DNA of 11,404 nucleotides from UMGS973 sp045599945 (GCA_045599945.1 JAZRWY010000071.1:1-11404), one strand, 5' to 3'. Shown: positions 1 to 8,222, counted from the stretch's first letter. A program made the numbers and translations. Notes: generated from the sequence alone by a model not told the origin.

Positions 1-2510
1 CCTATGGAGCAGCGCTGATTGCCAGAGAAAGATGGGACAATCAGAAAACATCCATGCTGCCTCTGGATGAAATGCTTGCGGTTCAATCTGAAACGGAAAC
101 TGCAACCTGCAGAAGATGCCAGAATTACTGCAGGCTGACCATTCATCATTTTAATAACGGAAACAGATATGTTTCGGGAAACAGATGTGAAAACTGCATC
201 AGTACAGGAGAAAAAAGAATTGAGATTCCTGACCTGATGGAATACAAGAAAAAAAGAATATTCGCCTATGAAATATTAGATTTAGATAAAGCGCCAAGGG
301 GGATAATCGGATTACCAAGAGTTTTAAACATGTATGAAGATTATCCTTTCTGGGCGACCTTCTTTAAGGAGCTCGGATTCCGTACGGTATTATCGCCGTT
401 TTCGGATAGAGGAATCTTTCAGCTTGGCATGGACAGCATCCCGAGCGAGTCGGAATGTTATCCGGCAAAGCTTTCCCATGGACATGTCCAGTGGCTGATC
501 CGTTCGGGTGTAAAAAAGATCTTTTATCCCTGCGTAGTATATGAACAGAAGGAATCGGAACATGCGACCAACAATTTCAATTGCCCGATGGTCATGTCTT
601 ATCCGGAAAACATCAGAAACAACGTGGAAGAAATTGAAGAAGTGGAATTCATGCAGCCGTTTCTTTCGTTTTCGGATATCGGGATCCTGAAAAAAAGGCT
701 TTCCGAAGAATTTCCGGACATTCCTTCTCATGAAGTATTCCATGCCTGTGAATGCGCATGGGAGGAGTTTGGAAAGTTCAAGGAAGATATCCGCAGAGAA
801 GGCGACCGCGTATTGGAGTGGCTGGAGAAAAATGACAGATGCGGCATCGTTGTCGCAGGACGTCCCTACCATATCGATCCGGAAGTCAATCATGGCATTA
901 ACCGGATGATCACATCCTATGGCTATGCAGTACTGACAGAGGATTCGGTTGCACATAGAAACTGTAATGACAGTGCCATGCGGGTAGTGGATCAGTGGGT
1001 ATACCACAGCAGGCTTTACCGGGCAGCAAAATTTGTTGCAGAAAAGAAGAATCTGGAACTGGTACAGCTGAATTCCTTTGGCTGCGGTCTGGATGCCATC
1101 ACCACAGAAGGAGTATCTGAACTTCTGGAAACCGCAGGAAAACTGTATACGCTTTTAAAAATTGATGAAATCTCCAATCTCGGGGCAGCAAGAATCCGGA
1201 TCCGTTCGCTCTTTGCTGCAAGAAAGATGAGAGACAGCAGTACATTTAAAACCATCAGCGACTATAAGCGTATTTCTTATACAAAAGAAATGAACGAAAG
1301 CGGATATACCATTCTTTGTCCGGGGATGACATTTCCGCTGTGTGATTTTATCAGCGCAGCTGCAAAGCCATGCGGATATGACATTGTCATGCTTAGAAAT
1401 GATGGACAGGAAGTCATTGATGCTGGCATGAAATATGTCAACAATGATGCATGCTATCCTGCCATGATTGTAACCGGGCAGATTCTTGCGGCCGTTCAGG
1501 CCGGTCAGTATGACACGGACCGTCTGGCTGTCATGATGGTTCAGACCGGTGGCGCCTGCAGAGCGACCAATTATATCGGATTCTTAAGAAAAGCATTGAA
1601 AAGTGCCGGCATGGGACACATCCCTGTTGTTTCATTGAATCTGAACGGCATAGAATCCAATCCCGGATTCAAATTGAGCGGCAGGCTCATTGCCAAGGGT
1701 GTTCAGGCCTGCATGTTTGCAGATGCCATCAACCAGATGACATTCCGCATGAGACCGTATGAAAAAGTCAGCGGAACTGCGGACCTTCTATATGACAAAT
1801 GGTGTCATAAGATTGAAGACTTCCTGTCACAGAAAAACCTTGCCTTTGGAGAATTCTACCGCCTGAACAGAAAAATGATCCATGAATTTGATTCCATGGA
1901 AATTGATGAAGCAAAATGGAAGCCGAAGGTGGGAATCGTAGGAGAAGTTCTTGTAAAATTCATGCCGGTTGCCAATAACTATCTTGCAAAGACATTGGAA
2001 AAGGAAGGTGCGGAGGTAATCATTCCGGAAATGATGGAATTCTTCAAATATTGCATCGGAAATGAGAAGACCAAGCATGAAAAACTCGGAAAAGATAAAA
2101 GAGGCGTATATCTTTCTGCTGCAGGATTATTTGCCATTGAAATGATTCAGCATCCGGTAAAGAAACAGCTGAAAAAGAGCCTGCGTTTCCGAAGTCCGCC
2201 CGATATCCGCCATACAAGGAAATCCGCCCAGGAAGTATTGAATCTGGGTAATTACAGCGGAGAAGGATGGTTCCTGGCAGGAGAGACCATCGACCTGATC
2301 AAGAGCGGCGTCAGCAATGTAGTCTGCGTTCAGCCATTTGGCTGCCTGCCAAATCACGTGGTCGGAAAAGGCATCATCAAGAAGATCAAGACGCTATATC
2401 CACAGTCAAACATTGTTGCCGTAGATTATGATCCAAGCGCAAGCAAAGTGAATCAGATCAATCGAATCAAGCTGATGCTGGAAACAGCGGAGACTGCGAT
2501 GGAAGGGTAG
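1..2510 (+). CDS. Acyl-CoA dehydratase activase-related protein, paralogue 1 (5' partial)
   Basis: The frame is open from base 3 (Tyr-Gly-Ala-Ala-Leu-Ile-Ala) with no stop before the first internal ATG at 54. That opening matches residues 566-572 of the complete paralogue at 4014-8222 (FGAALIA), the end of its second ATPase domain. The true start therefore lies upstream of the window and ATG 54 is internal. Counting from ATG 54, the visible part holds a cysteine module (C19, C22, C26, C45), a DUF2229-like domain (about 80-380) and a dehydratase-like C-terminus (about 410-818) with NNDACYP, QTGGACR and CVQPFGCLPNH. Residues 82-115 are identical to residues 662-695 of the paralogue at 27 of 34 positions. 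Known activators use ATP hydrolysis to drive an electron at very low potential into 2-hydroxyacyl-CoA dehydratases. The role of fused proteins like this one is not established and the substrate is unknown. The gene is probably cotranscribed with the PAP2 gene that begins six bases after its stop. Confidence 0.9.
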   Translation, partial: YGAALIARERWDNQKTSMLPLDEMLAVQSETETATCRRCQNYCRLTIHHFNNGNRYVSGNRCENCISTGEKRIEIPDLMEYKKKRIFAYEILDLDKAPRGIIGLPRVLNMYEDYPFWATFFKELGFRTVLSPFSDRGIFQLGMDSIPSESECYPAKLSHGHVQWLIRSGVKKIFYPCVVYEQKESEHATNNFNCPMVMSYPENIRNNVEEIEEVEFMQPFLSFSDIGILKKRLSEEFPDIPSHEVFHACECAWEEFGKFKEDIRREGDRVLEWLEKNDRCGIVVAGRPYHIDPEVNHGINRMITSYGYAVLTEDSVAHRNCNDSAMRVVDQWVYHSRLYRAAKFVAEKKNLELVQLNSFGCGLDAITTEGVSELLETAGKLYTLLKIDEISNLGAARIRIRSLFAARKMRDSSTFKTISDYKRISYTKEMNESGYTILCPGMTFPLCDFISAAAKPCGYDIVMLRNDGQEVIDAGMKYVNNDACYPAMIVTGQILAAVQAGQYDTDRLAVMMVQTGGACRATNYIGFLRKALKSAGMGHIPVVSLNLNGIESNPGFKLSGRLIAKGVQACMFADAINQMTFRMRPYEKVSGTADLLYDKWCHKIEDFLSQKNLAFGEFYRLNRKMIHEFDSMEIDEAKWKPKVGIVGEVLVKFMPVANNYLAKTLEKEGAEVIIPEMMEFFKYCIGNEKTKHEKLGKDKRGVYLSAAGLFAIEMIQHPVKKQLKKSLRFRSPPDIRHTRKSAQEVLNLGNYSGEGWFLAGETIDLIKSGVSNVVCVQPFGCLPNHVVGKGIIKKIKTLYPQSNIVAVDYDPSASKVNQINRIKLMLETAETAMEG

Positions 2511-2516
2511 GCGCCT

Positions 2517-3134
2517 ATGAGTACTTTTGCAAAATTGATTGTTTTTACTGCCGGATTCCTGCTGTTTCAGGCTGTTGCATATTTTGGAATTGAGAAATTC
2601 GAAAAGAATCTCCATGATGTGGAAAGAGAAATCGATGGGAAAATTCCGGTGATTCCCTGGTTTTCAGTCATCTATGCCACATGGTTTCCGGCCATCGCCA
2701 TATTTCCGCTGATTCTGTTTTATGCAGACCGGGATACCTACATGGTCTACATGGCTGCAATGTTTCTGGATCTCCTGCTCAGCTGCATCACATATTATGT
2801 CTATCCAACGACATTTGTGCGGCCAAAGACTGACAGCTGGATGCTGAAACTTGTATATTTCATGAGCTACCGGCAGGTGAACTGCATGCCGTCTCTGCAC
2901 TGCTCCATGTCATATGTCATCATCATTGCCTGCATTGCAGCAGAGGGGCTTTCCGGGGCCGTGATAGGCATATTCATCCTGGATGCGCTGCTGATTCCGG
3001 TATCCACCCTGTTTACCAAGCAGCATGTGGTCATTGATGTGGTAACGGCAGTTCCGTATGCGCTATTCTGCTGGTTTCTTTCAAAGGCGCTTTCTCATAC
3101 GGAAATACTAGACACCATATTTTCATTTCTGTAA
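2517..3134 (+). CDS. PAP2-family membrane phosphatase
   Basis: This 205-residue integral membrane protein of the type 2 phosphatidic acid phosphatase superfamily has about six hydrophobic segments (near 5-23, 50-69, 75-95, 131-145, 147-165, 173-192). The visible signature is PSLHC at 125-129, with the acid-catalyst histidine H128, and the third motif S163..KQH170xxxD174, which holds the nucleophilic histidine and its aspartate partner. The first motif is degenerate: R102-P103 is present but the usual lysine spaced KxxxxxxRP is not. Such enzymes hydrolyse lipid phosphates or undecaprenyl pyrophosphate, or transfer phospho-head groups; the KQHxxxD form resembles the inositol-phosphorylceramide-synthase-like branch. 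The substrate cannot be read from sequence. The Shine-Dalgarno GGAAGGG (2501-2507) lies inside the end of the upstream gene, six bases separate the two genes, and a terminator follows, so it is likely the last gene of that transcript. Confidence 0.85.
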   Translation: MSTFAKLIVFTAGFLLFQAVAYFGIEKFEKNLHDVEREIDGKIPVIPWFSVIYATWFPAIAIFPLILFYADRDTYMVYMAAMFLDLLLSCITYYVYPTTFVRPKTDSWMLKLVYFMSYRQVNCMPSLHCSMSYVIIIACIAAEGLSGAVIGIFILDALLIPVSTLFTKQHVVIDVVTAVPYALFCWFLSKALSHTEILDTIFSFL

Positions 3135-3142
3135 TCTCAAAG

Positions 3143-3169
3143 CATGACAGTTTTTCTGTCATGTTTTTT
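3143..3169 (+). terminator. Rho-independent terminator after the PAP2 gene
   Basis: The 8-bp perfect stem CATGACAG/CTGTCATG (3143-3150 with 3156-3163) has a TTTTT loop and is followed directly by TTTTTT. It sits nine bases after the PAP2 stop and closes the transcript of paralogue 1 and the phosphatase. Confidence 0.88.
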
Positions 3170-3174
3170 CTTTC

Positions 3175-3203
3175 TTGCTATTCCATTTTGTTTTTGTTAC
3201 TCT
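3175..3203 (+). promoter_or_regulatory. Possible sigma-A promoter of the pyrophosphatase remnant
   Basis: TTGCTA (3175-3180) and TACTCT (3198-3203) are 17 bp apart in the short AT-rich gap after the terminator. The -10 box is a poor match. The site is supported mainly by position: a promoter is needed between the terminator and the start codon at 3232. Confidence 0.3.
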
Positions 3204-3231
3204 AGAAAAAAAGAAATGAAAGGGATGTAAG

Positions 3232-3633
3232 ATGAAAGAAATCATATATGTAATCGGACATAAAAATCCTGATCTGGACAGCATATGCTCCTGCTATGCC
3301 TATGCTGAACTGAAAAACAGGATGGATGACGGACATGAATATGTTCCCGCAGCATCCGGTCCCGTTTCAGAAAATGTGGAAAAGCAGCTGGCTCTTGCAG
3401 GACTGAAGCCGCTGACATGTCTTGCGGATATCAGCCCTAAGTTGGAGGATGTCATGCTTCAGGGAGAAGGATTTGACAGAGACCAGCCCATATTTGACCT
3501 GGTCAGGACATATACCATGGAAATAACGTCGGTGATTCCAGTTTTTGAGGAAGGATCTTTCGAAGGGCTTCTTCCGGTTGAGGACATCACTGCAATGAGA
3601 TGCGCTTTGCCATTGCCCAGTGTGAAACGGTAA
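3232..3633 (+). CDS. N-terminal fragment of CBS-type inorganic pyrophosphatase (DHH motif I and CBS domain)
   Basis: This 133-residue frame starts at ATG 3232, behind the Shine-Dalgarno AAAGGGA (3219-3225). Residues 4-17 carry the family II pyrophosphatase opening GHKNPDLDS, with H10, D14 and D16 as the expected first metal ligands. Residues 23-65 resemble the linker in which intact enzymes have a YVPAR-like stretch (here YVPAAS). Residues about 68-125 look like one regulatory CBS domain, ending in the typical strand-helix GLLPVEDITAM. In intact homologues paired CBS domains bind adenine nucleotides and control activity. The last roughly ten residues (CALPLPSVKR) look like out-of-frame sequence read past the deletion. 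If translated, the fragment could at most be a nucleotide-binding stub. Confidence 0.55.
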   Translation: MKEIIYVIGHKNPDLDSICSCYAYAELKNRMDDGHEYVPAASGPVSENVEKQLALAGLKPLTCLADISPKLEDVMLQGEGFDRDQPIFDLVRTYTMEITSVIPVFEEGSFEGLLPVEDITAMRCALPLPSVKR

Positions 3634-3887
3634 CCATAAGCGATATCGGCGAATATGTGGAGAAGTTCCTGGAGTCTCTGGAGAAAAAGAGAATGGAAAC
3701 CGGTGCTGACTGGATGTTTCTTATGATTACGGATATTCTGAAAAAGGACAGTCTGCTTCTTTGTACCGAGCATAAGCTGGAAAAGAAACTGCCGTATGAG
3801 AAGATGGGAAAAGGCCTATATTTTCTGCCGCAGATCATGAGCAGGAAAAAGCAGCTTCTGCCGGATATCCTACATATTGTGGAGTAA
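3600..3887 (+). CDS. C-terminal DHHA2 fragment of the same pyrophosphatase
   Basis: The frame is open from 3582 and has an ATG at 3600, giving 95 residues. FAIAQCETV (3-11), LMITDILKKDS (41-51) and the substrate-binding signature SRKKQ (81-85) identify the DHHA2 domain that closes over pyrophosphate in family II enzymes. No Shine-Dalgarno is visible in front of ATG 3600, which overlaps the upstream frame by 34 bases, so independent translation is doubtful. The conserved end (DHHA2 helix and stop at 3885-3887) shows that the gene's original 3' end is intact. Confidence 0.5.
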   Translation: MRFAIAQCETVTISDIGEYVEKFLESLEKKRMETGADWMFLMITDILKKDSLLLCTEHKLEKKLPYEKMGKGLYFLPQIMSRKKQLLPDILHIVE

Positions 3888-3909
3888 CCGGCTCAATCGG
3901 GTATTTTTT
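3885..3909 (+). terminator. Weak candidate terminator after the pyrophosphatase remnant
   Basis: A short imperfect stem TAaCCG/CGGgTA (3885-3890 with 3898-3903), overlapping the stop codon, is followed by TTTTTT (3904-3909). The stem has one mismatch and only six positions, so termination is probably partial at best. Confidence 0.4.
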
Positions 3910-3932
3910 CACATTTAGTACCAAAGTGTTAT

Positions 3933-3960
3933 TTGTGATATATGTATTTTATGGTAGGAT
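3933..3960 (+). promoter_or_regulatory. Possible promoter of the 1402-residue activase-related gene
   Basis: TTGTGA (3933-3938) and TAGGAT (3955-3960) are 16 bp apart in an AT-rich stretch, 54 bp before the start codon. The boxes are only moderate matches. The 126-base gap between the pyrophosphatase remnant and the gene shows nothing else except the ribosome binding site AGAGGT (4004-4009). Confidence 0.4.
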
Positions 3961-4013
3961 AAACTTGTATTTTTACGAGTATTTTACATGAATCAGATAC
4001 ATAAGAGGTAAAT

Positions 4014-7000
4014 ATGAAGTTAGGCATTGATATTGGATCAACAACAGTAAAACTGGTTTTACTGGACGAAACAAATGAAATCAGGTATTCAAGATATGAA
4101 AGACATATGTCCAATGTCTTTCTGAAAGTAAGAGAATTGATCGAGGATGCATATGGTGAGCTTGGGGACCTGGAGGTGCAGGCATGCATTACAGGTTCGG
4201 GCGGTCTATCTCTGGCCAAGGTCATCGGTCTTCCGTTTGAACAGGAAGTTGTAGCATGTTCAAGGGCAGTAGAGGATATCATACCGGAAACAGATACGGC
4301 CATTGAACTTGGCGGAGAGGATGCCAAGATCACATTCTATGGTGCAACAATCGAACAGAGAATGAACGGAACCTGCGCCGGCGGTACGGGTGCTTTCATC
4401 GATCAGATGGCTGTTCTTCTGAATACGGATGCGGACGGACTCAATGAAGCAGCAAAGCATGCAAACATGATCTATCCGATTGCCGCAAGATGCGGCGTAT
4501 TTGCAAAAACCGACATTCAGCCGCTCATCAACGAAGGTGCAAGAATTGAAGATCTTTCGGCTTCCATTTTTCAGGCAGTAGTGAATCAGACCATTTCCGG
4601 TCTTGCCTGCGGCCATCCGATCAAGGGAAAGGTTGCATTTCTTGGAGGACCTCTTTCTTTCCTTTCAGAGCTGAGAAAGAGATTCATCGAGACATTGGAA
4701 CTTGCACCAGAAGATGTCATCTTTCCGGATGATTCCAGATTCTTTGTAGCCATCGGTGCTGCAAGGCTTTCAGAAAAGTACGGGAAGACCTCCCTTGGAA
4801 AGATTGATGATGCATTGAAGAATTCCAATGCGGCAGACCTGCAGGATACAAAATATCTGGAGCCTTTATTTGAAAACCGGGAGGAATATGATGCTTTCAT
4901 CAATAGGCATGACCAGGATCAGGTGAAGAGAGGCAACATCCGGGAGGCGAAGGGTAACGTATATCTGGGAATTGATGCAGGTTCAACGACGACGAAAGCC
5001 GCTGTCATCAATGAAGATAAGGAAGTTATCTACAGTTTCTATGGAAATAACGAAGGAAAGCCGCTGGATGCTGTCATGGAAATCTTAAAGGATCTCTATC
5101 GTAAGCTTCCGGACCATGCGCACATTGCCAGAGCCTGTGTAACAGGATATGGCGAAGGGCTGGTAAAGACCGCATTTCGTCTGGACATGGGAGAAATTGA
5201 AACCATGGCTCACTATAAGGCGGCAGAAGAATTTCTTCCTGGTGTGGATTTCATTCTGGACATTGGCGGTCAGGACATGAAATGCATGCGGATCAAAGAT
5301 GGCGCCATCTATAATATCATGCTGAATGAAGCATGTTCCTCAGGCTGCGGCTCGTTCATCGAAACCTATGCAAAATCCGTGGAGATGGGCGTTGCAGATT
5401 TCGCGCAGGAGGCTCTTTTTGCAGACAATCCGGTAGATCTTGGTACGAGATGCACTGTATTCATGAATTCCAAGGTAAAGCAGGCCCAGAAGGAGGGTGC
5501 AAGCATTGGAGACATTTCTGCGGGGCTTTCCTATTCCGTCATTAAAAATGCACTGTATAAGGTAATCAAACTGAGAAATCCCGATGAAGCAGGAGATAAG
5601 ATCGTTGTTCAGGGAGGTACCTTCCTGAATAATGCCATATTAAGATCCATCGAACGCATTCTGGAAAAAGATGTTGTAAGACCGGATATCTCAGGAATCA
5701 TGGGAGCATTTGGTGCAGCGCTTATTGCAAAGAATACATATTCTGAAGGGTTGAGCACCATCCTTTCAGAAAAAGAACTGAAAAATTTCAAGGCGGAAAG
5801 TACCCATGCCAGATGTAATGGATGTGAAAACAGATGCCTTCTGACCATTTCAAAGTTTTCCGACGGATCAAGATTCATCACCGGAAACCGCTGTGAAAAG
5901 GGGGAAGGAAAAGATGCTGTATCCAGAAACATTCCTGACATGTATGAATATAAATATGAGAGGCTGTTCAGTTATGACTCTCTGGCAGCAGCTCCGAGAG
6001 GACAGATTGGAATTCCGAGAGTATTGAACATGTATGAGAATTATCCATTCTGGCATACATTCTTTACGGAGCTGGGATTTGATGTTGTTCTTTCGCCGGC
6101 TTCCACAAAGAACATCTATGAAATGGGGATGGATACCATTTCATCGGATACCGCATGTTATCCGGCAAAGATTGTTCATGGTCATGTAAAGTGGCTGTGC
6201 AGACAGGGAGTAAAGAAGATTTTCTATCCTTCCATCAATTATGAAAGAGAGGAAGATAAATCTCAGCCAAACCATTATAACTGCCCGATTGTTGCCACCT
6301 ATCCGGAAGTCATCGGAAACAACATGGATGATGTGTTCGAAGAATATGGAACAGAATTCATTCATCCGTTTGTTCCATATGATGACGATGAAAGACTGGT
6401 GAAGCAGCTGGCAAGGACTTTTGCAGACATTCCATCCAGGGAAATCGCCAAAGCGGTAAAAGCTGGGCGAAAAGAAGACGAAAGATTCCATGAAGATATT
6501 CGAAAGAAAGGAAAGGAAATCCTCGAATATATTGAAAAGACAGGAAAGAAAGGCGTTGTCATCTGCGGCAGACCATATCATGTGGATCCGGAAATCAACC
6601 ACGGCATCAACAAGATGATCACATCCTTTGACATGCCGCTTCTTACCGAGGACTCCATTGCAGGTCTGGTGGATCTTGCAAGACCGGTCAGAGTTTTAGA
6701 CCAGTGGGTATACCACTCCAGAATGTACAAGGCTGCGACATATGCCGGTACCAGAGATGACATAGAAATTGTACAGCTCAATTCGTTTGGATGCGGACTG
6801 GATGCGGTAACGACCGATCAGGTGGAAGAAATCTGCAGAAGGAATAATAAACTGTATACGGTTCTGAAGATTGATGAAGGTTCATCCCTTGGCGCTGCCA
6901 GAATCAGAATCCGTTCGCTGAAGGCTGCCATCGATGAAAGAGATAAGAACGGTATCAAGGCGGCTCCGGATAATCTGCCTTATGAGAGACAGATGTTTAC

Positions 7001-8222
7001 AAAGGAGATGTCAAAGGATTATACCATCCTGATTCCGCAGATGTCACCCATTCATTTCAGACATGTTGCAACAGCTGTCAATGCAGCCGGCTACCGGGCG
7101 GTCGAGCTTCCTCCCGTAAATGTCCATGCAGTAGATGAGGGCCTGAGATATATCAACAATGATGCATGCTATCCGACGATTGTATCGCTTGGGCAGATTA
7201 TCTCTGCTCTGAAAAGCGGGGAATATGATCTGGACAAGGTTGCCGTATTCATGTCACAGACCGGCGGACAGTGCAGAGCATCTAACTATGTGGCGCTCCT
7301 TCGAAAAGCATTAAAGGATCTGGACATGGAGCAGATTCCAATCATCTCCGTCAACATGGCAGGCCTTGAAAAGAATCCGGGATTCAAGCTGAGCCCGGGC
7401 GTAATCAAGCATGCTTTAATGGGCATCGTCTATGGAGACATGTTCATGCGGGTTCTCTATGCAACCAGACCATATGAAACCGTAGAAGGTTCTGCTGATG
7501 CCCTTTATGAAAAGTGGGCAAAGATTGCAGATGAAAACATCCGAAATGGAAACATGAAGGAATTTGCAGGAAATCTCAAAGGCATTGCCATGGACTTTGA
7601 TGAACTTCCGATCAGAGAAGACATCCGCAAGCCGAAGGTTGGCGTGGTTGGAGAAATTCTCGTAAAATACCATCCGACAGCCAACAATGACATTGTCGGC
7701 GTCATTGAACAGGAAGGCGGACAGGCCGTCGTTCTTGACCTGATGGATTTTTTCCTGTACGGAATGGAATCCAAGAAATTCAATTACGAATATCTGTCCG
7801 GAAGCTGGGCGACCTACATGGGAAACAAGGCGGCAAAGGAAGTCGTGGAACAGTTCCGAAAACCGTATAGAAAGGCGCTGCGTGAATCTGTGAGATTTGA
7901 AGAGCCGTCTCATATAGAGGAGACAGCAGAAGAGGCTTCCAAGATCACTTCTGTGGGAAACCAGTGCGGAGAAGGATGGCTTCTGACCGGAGAAATGGTG
8001 GAGCTGATCAACTCCGGCTGCGAAAACATCGTTTGTCTTCAGCCGTTTGCATGCCTTCCGAACCATGTAACAGGAAAGGGCATGCTGAAAGCGATCAGAA
8101 AATACAATCCGAAAGCAAACATTGCTGCCATCGATTATGACCCTGGTGCATCCAGTGTCAACCAGCTGAACAGAATCAAGCTGATGATGGCAACCGCATA
8201 TCGGAACATGAATCAGAAATAA
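4014..8222 (+). CDS. Acyl-CoA dehydratase activase-related protein, paralogue 2 (fused activase/dehydratase-like, 1402 aa)
   Basis: This complete multidomain cytosolic iron-sulfur protein begins at ATG 4014, behind AGAGGT at normal spacing. Domains in order: an actin-like BadF/BadG-type ATPase (about 1-255; GIDIGSTTVK 4-13; cluster cysteines C121 in NGTCAGGTG and C160 in ARCGVF); a second ATPase of the same fold (about 317-575; GIDAGSTTTK 319-328; C441, C445 and C480 at the matching sites); a CxxCxxxC module with a fourth cysteine (C601, C604, C608, C627); a DUF2229-like domain (about 640-975; C715, C757, C927); and a 2-hydroxyacyl-CoA dehydratase-like C-terminus (about 1003-1395; C1052, C1087, C1341, C1347). 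Known activators are homodimers with a [4Fe-4S] cluster between the subunits; here both halves lie in one chain. The family is ATP-driven electron transfer; relation to double-cubane cluster proteins is possible. The physiological substrate is unknown. It is probably a single-gene transcript, since a strong terminator follows. Confidence 0.92.
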   Translation: MKLGIDIGSTTVKLVLLDETNEIRYSRYERHMSNVFLKVRELIEDAYGELGDLEVQACITGSGGLSLAKVIGLPFEQEVVACSRAVEDIIPETDTAIELGGEDAKITFYGATIEQRMNGTCAGGTGAFIDQMAVLLNTDADGLNEAAKHANMIYPIAARCGVFAKTDIQPLINEGARIEDLSASIFQAVVNQTISGLACGHPIKGKVAFLGGPLSFLSELRKRFIETLELAPEDVIFPDDSRFFVAIGAARLSEKYGKTSLGKIDDALKNSNAADLQDTKYLEPLFENREEYDAFINRHDQDQVKRGNIREAKGNVYLGIDAGSTTTKAAVINEDKEVIYSFYGNNEGKPLDAVMEILKDLYRKLPDHAHIARACVTGYGEGLVKTAFRLDMGEIETMAHYKAAEEFLPGVDFILDIGGQDMKCMRIKDGAIYNIMLNEACSSGCGSFIETYAKSVEMGVADFAQEALFADNPVDLGTRCTVFMNSKVKQAQKEGASIGDISAGLSYSVIKNALYKVIKLRNPDEAGDKIVVQGGTFLNNAILRSIERILEKDVVRPDISGIMGAFGAALIAKNTYSEGLSTILSEKELKNFKAESTHARCNGCENRCLLTISKFSDGSRFITGNRCEKGEGKDAVSRNIPDMYEYKYERLFSYDSLAAAPRGQIGIPRVLNMYENYPFWHTFFTELGFDVVLSPASTKNIYEMGMDTISSDTACYPAKIVHGHVKWLCRQGVKKIFYPSINYEREEDKSQPNHYNCPIVATYPEVIGNNMDDVFEEYGTEFIHPFVPYDDDERLVKQLARTFADIPSREIAKAVKAGRKEDERFHEDIRKKGKEILEYIEKTGKKGVVICGRPYHVDPEINHGINKMITSFDMPLLTEDSIAGLVDLARPVRVLDQWVYHSRMYKAATYAGTRDDIEIVQLNSFGCGLDAVTTDQVEEICRRNNKLYTVLKIDEGSSLGAARIRIRSLKAAIDERDKNGIKAAPDNLPYERQMFTKEMSKDYTILIPQMSPIHFRHVATAVNAAGYRAVELPPVNVHAVDEGLRYINNDACYPTIVSLGQIISALKSGEYDLDKVAVFMSQTGGQCRASNYVALLRKALKDLDMEQIPIISVNMAGLEKNPGFKLSPGVIKHALMGIVYGDMFMRVLYATRPYETVEGSADALYEKWAKIADENIRNGNMKEFAGNLKGIAMDFDELPIREDIRKPKVGVVGEILVKYHPTANNDIVGVIEQEGGQAVVLDLMDFFLYGMESKKFNYEYLSGSWATYMGNKAAKEVVEQFRKPYRKALRESVRFEEPSHIEETAEEASKITSVGNQCGEGWLLTGEMVELINSGCENIVCLQPFACLPNHVTGKGMLKAIRKYNPKANIAAIDYDPGASSVNQLNRIKLMMATAYRNMNQK

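Larger units (their letters stand above)
3232..3887 (+). pseudogene. Broken CBS-domain manganese-dependent inorganic pyrophosphatase (family II), internal deletion plus frameshift
   Basis: Two overlapping frames together encode the beginning and the end of one family II pyrophosphatase, the cytosolic enzyme that hydrolyses pyrophosphate to phosphate. The 5' part (from 3232) has the first DHH motif and one CBS domain; the 3' part (to 3887) has the DHHA2 substrate-binding domain. The region between them, normally the rest of the CBS module and the DHH catalytic core with the remaining metal ligands, is missing. The switch lies near 3594-3605, where the upstream frame leaves the CBS domain (VEDITAM) and the shifted frame enters the DHHA2 lead-in (MRFAIAQCETV). 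CBS-containing members are usually well over 400 residues; only about 218 codons remain. With Asp/His metal ligands lost the product should be inactive. The rest of the reading frames is clean, which suggests recent loss or an assembly error at the junction. Confidence 0.8.

Noticed and set aside
390..1007. A 205-codon open frame on the minus strand inside the first activase-related gene
   Set aside because: It lies antisense to a strongly conserved coding region, has no ribosome binding site or recognisable domain, and reads as compositionally odd His/Phe/Arg-rich sequence.
5333..5545. A plus-strand 70-codon frame inside the second ATPase domain
   Set aside because: It is a different frame within a continuous 1402-codon gene with conserved cysteines on both sides.
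7416..8066. A 216-codon minus-strand open frame inside paralogue 2
   Set aside because: It is fully covered by the conserved dehydratase-like end on the plus strand and has no start signal or family motif.
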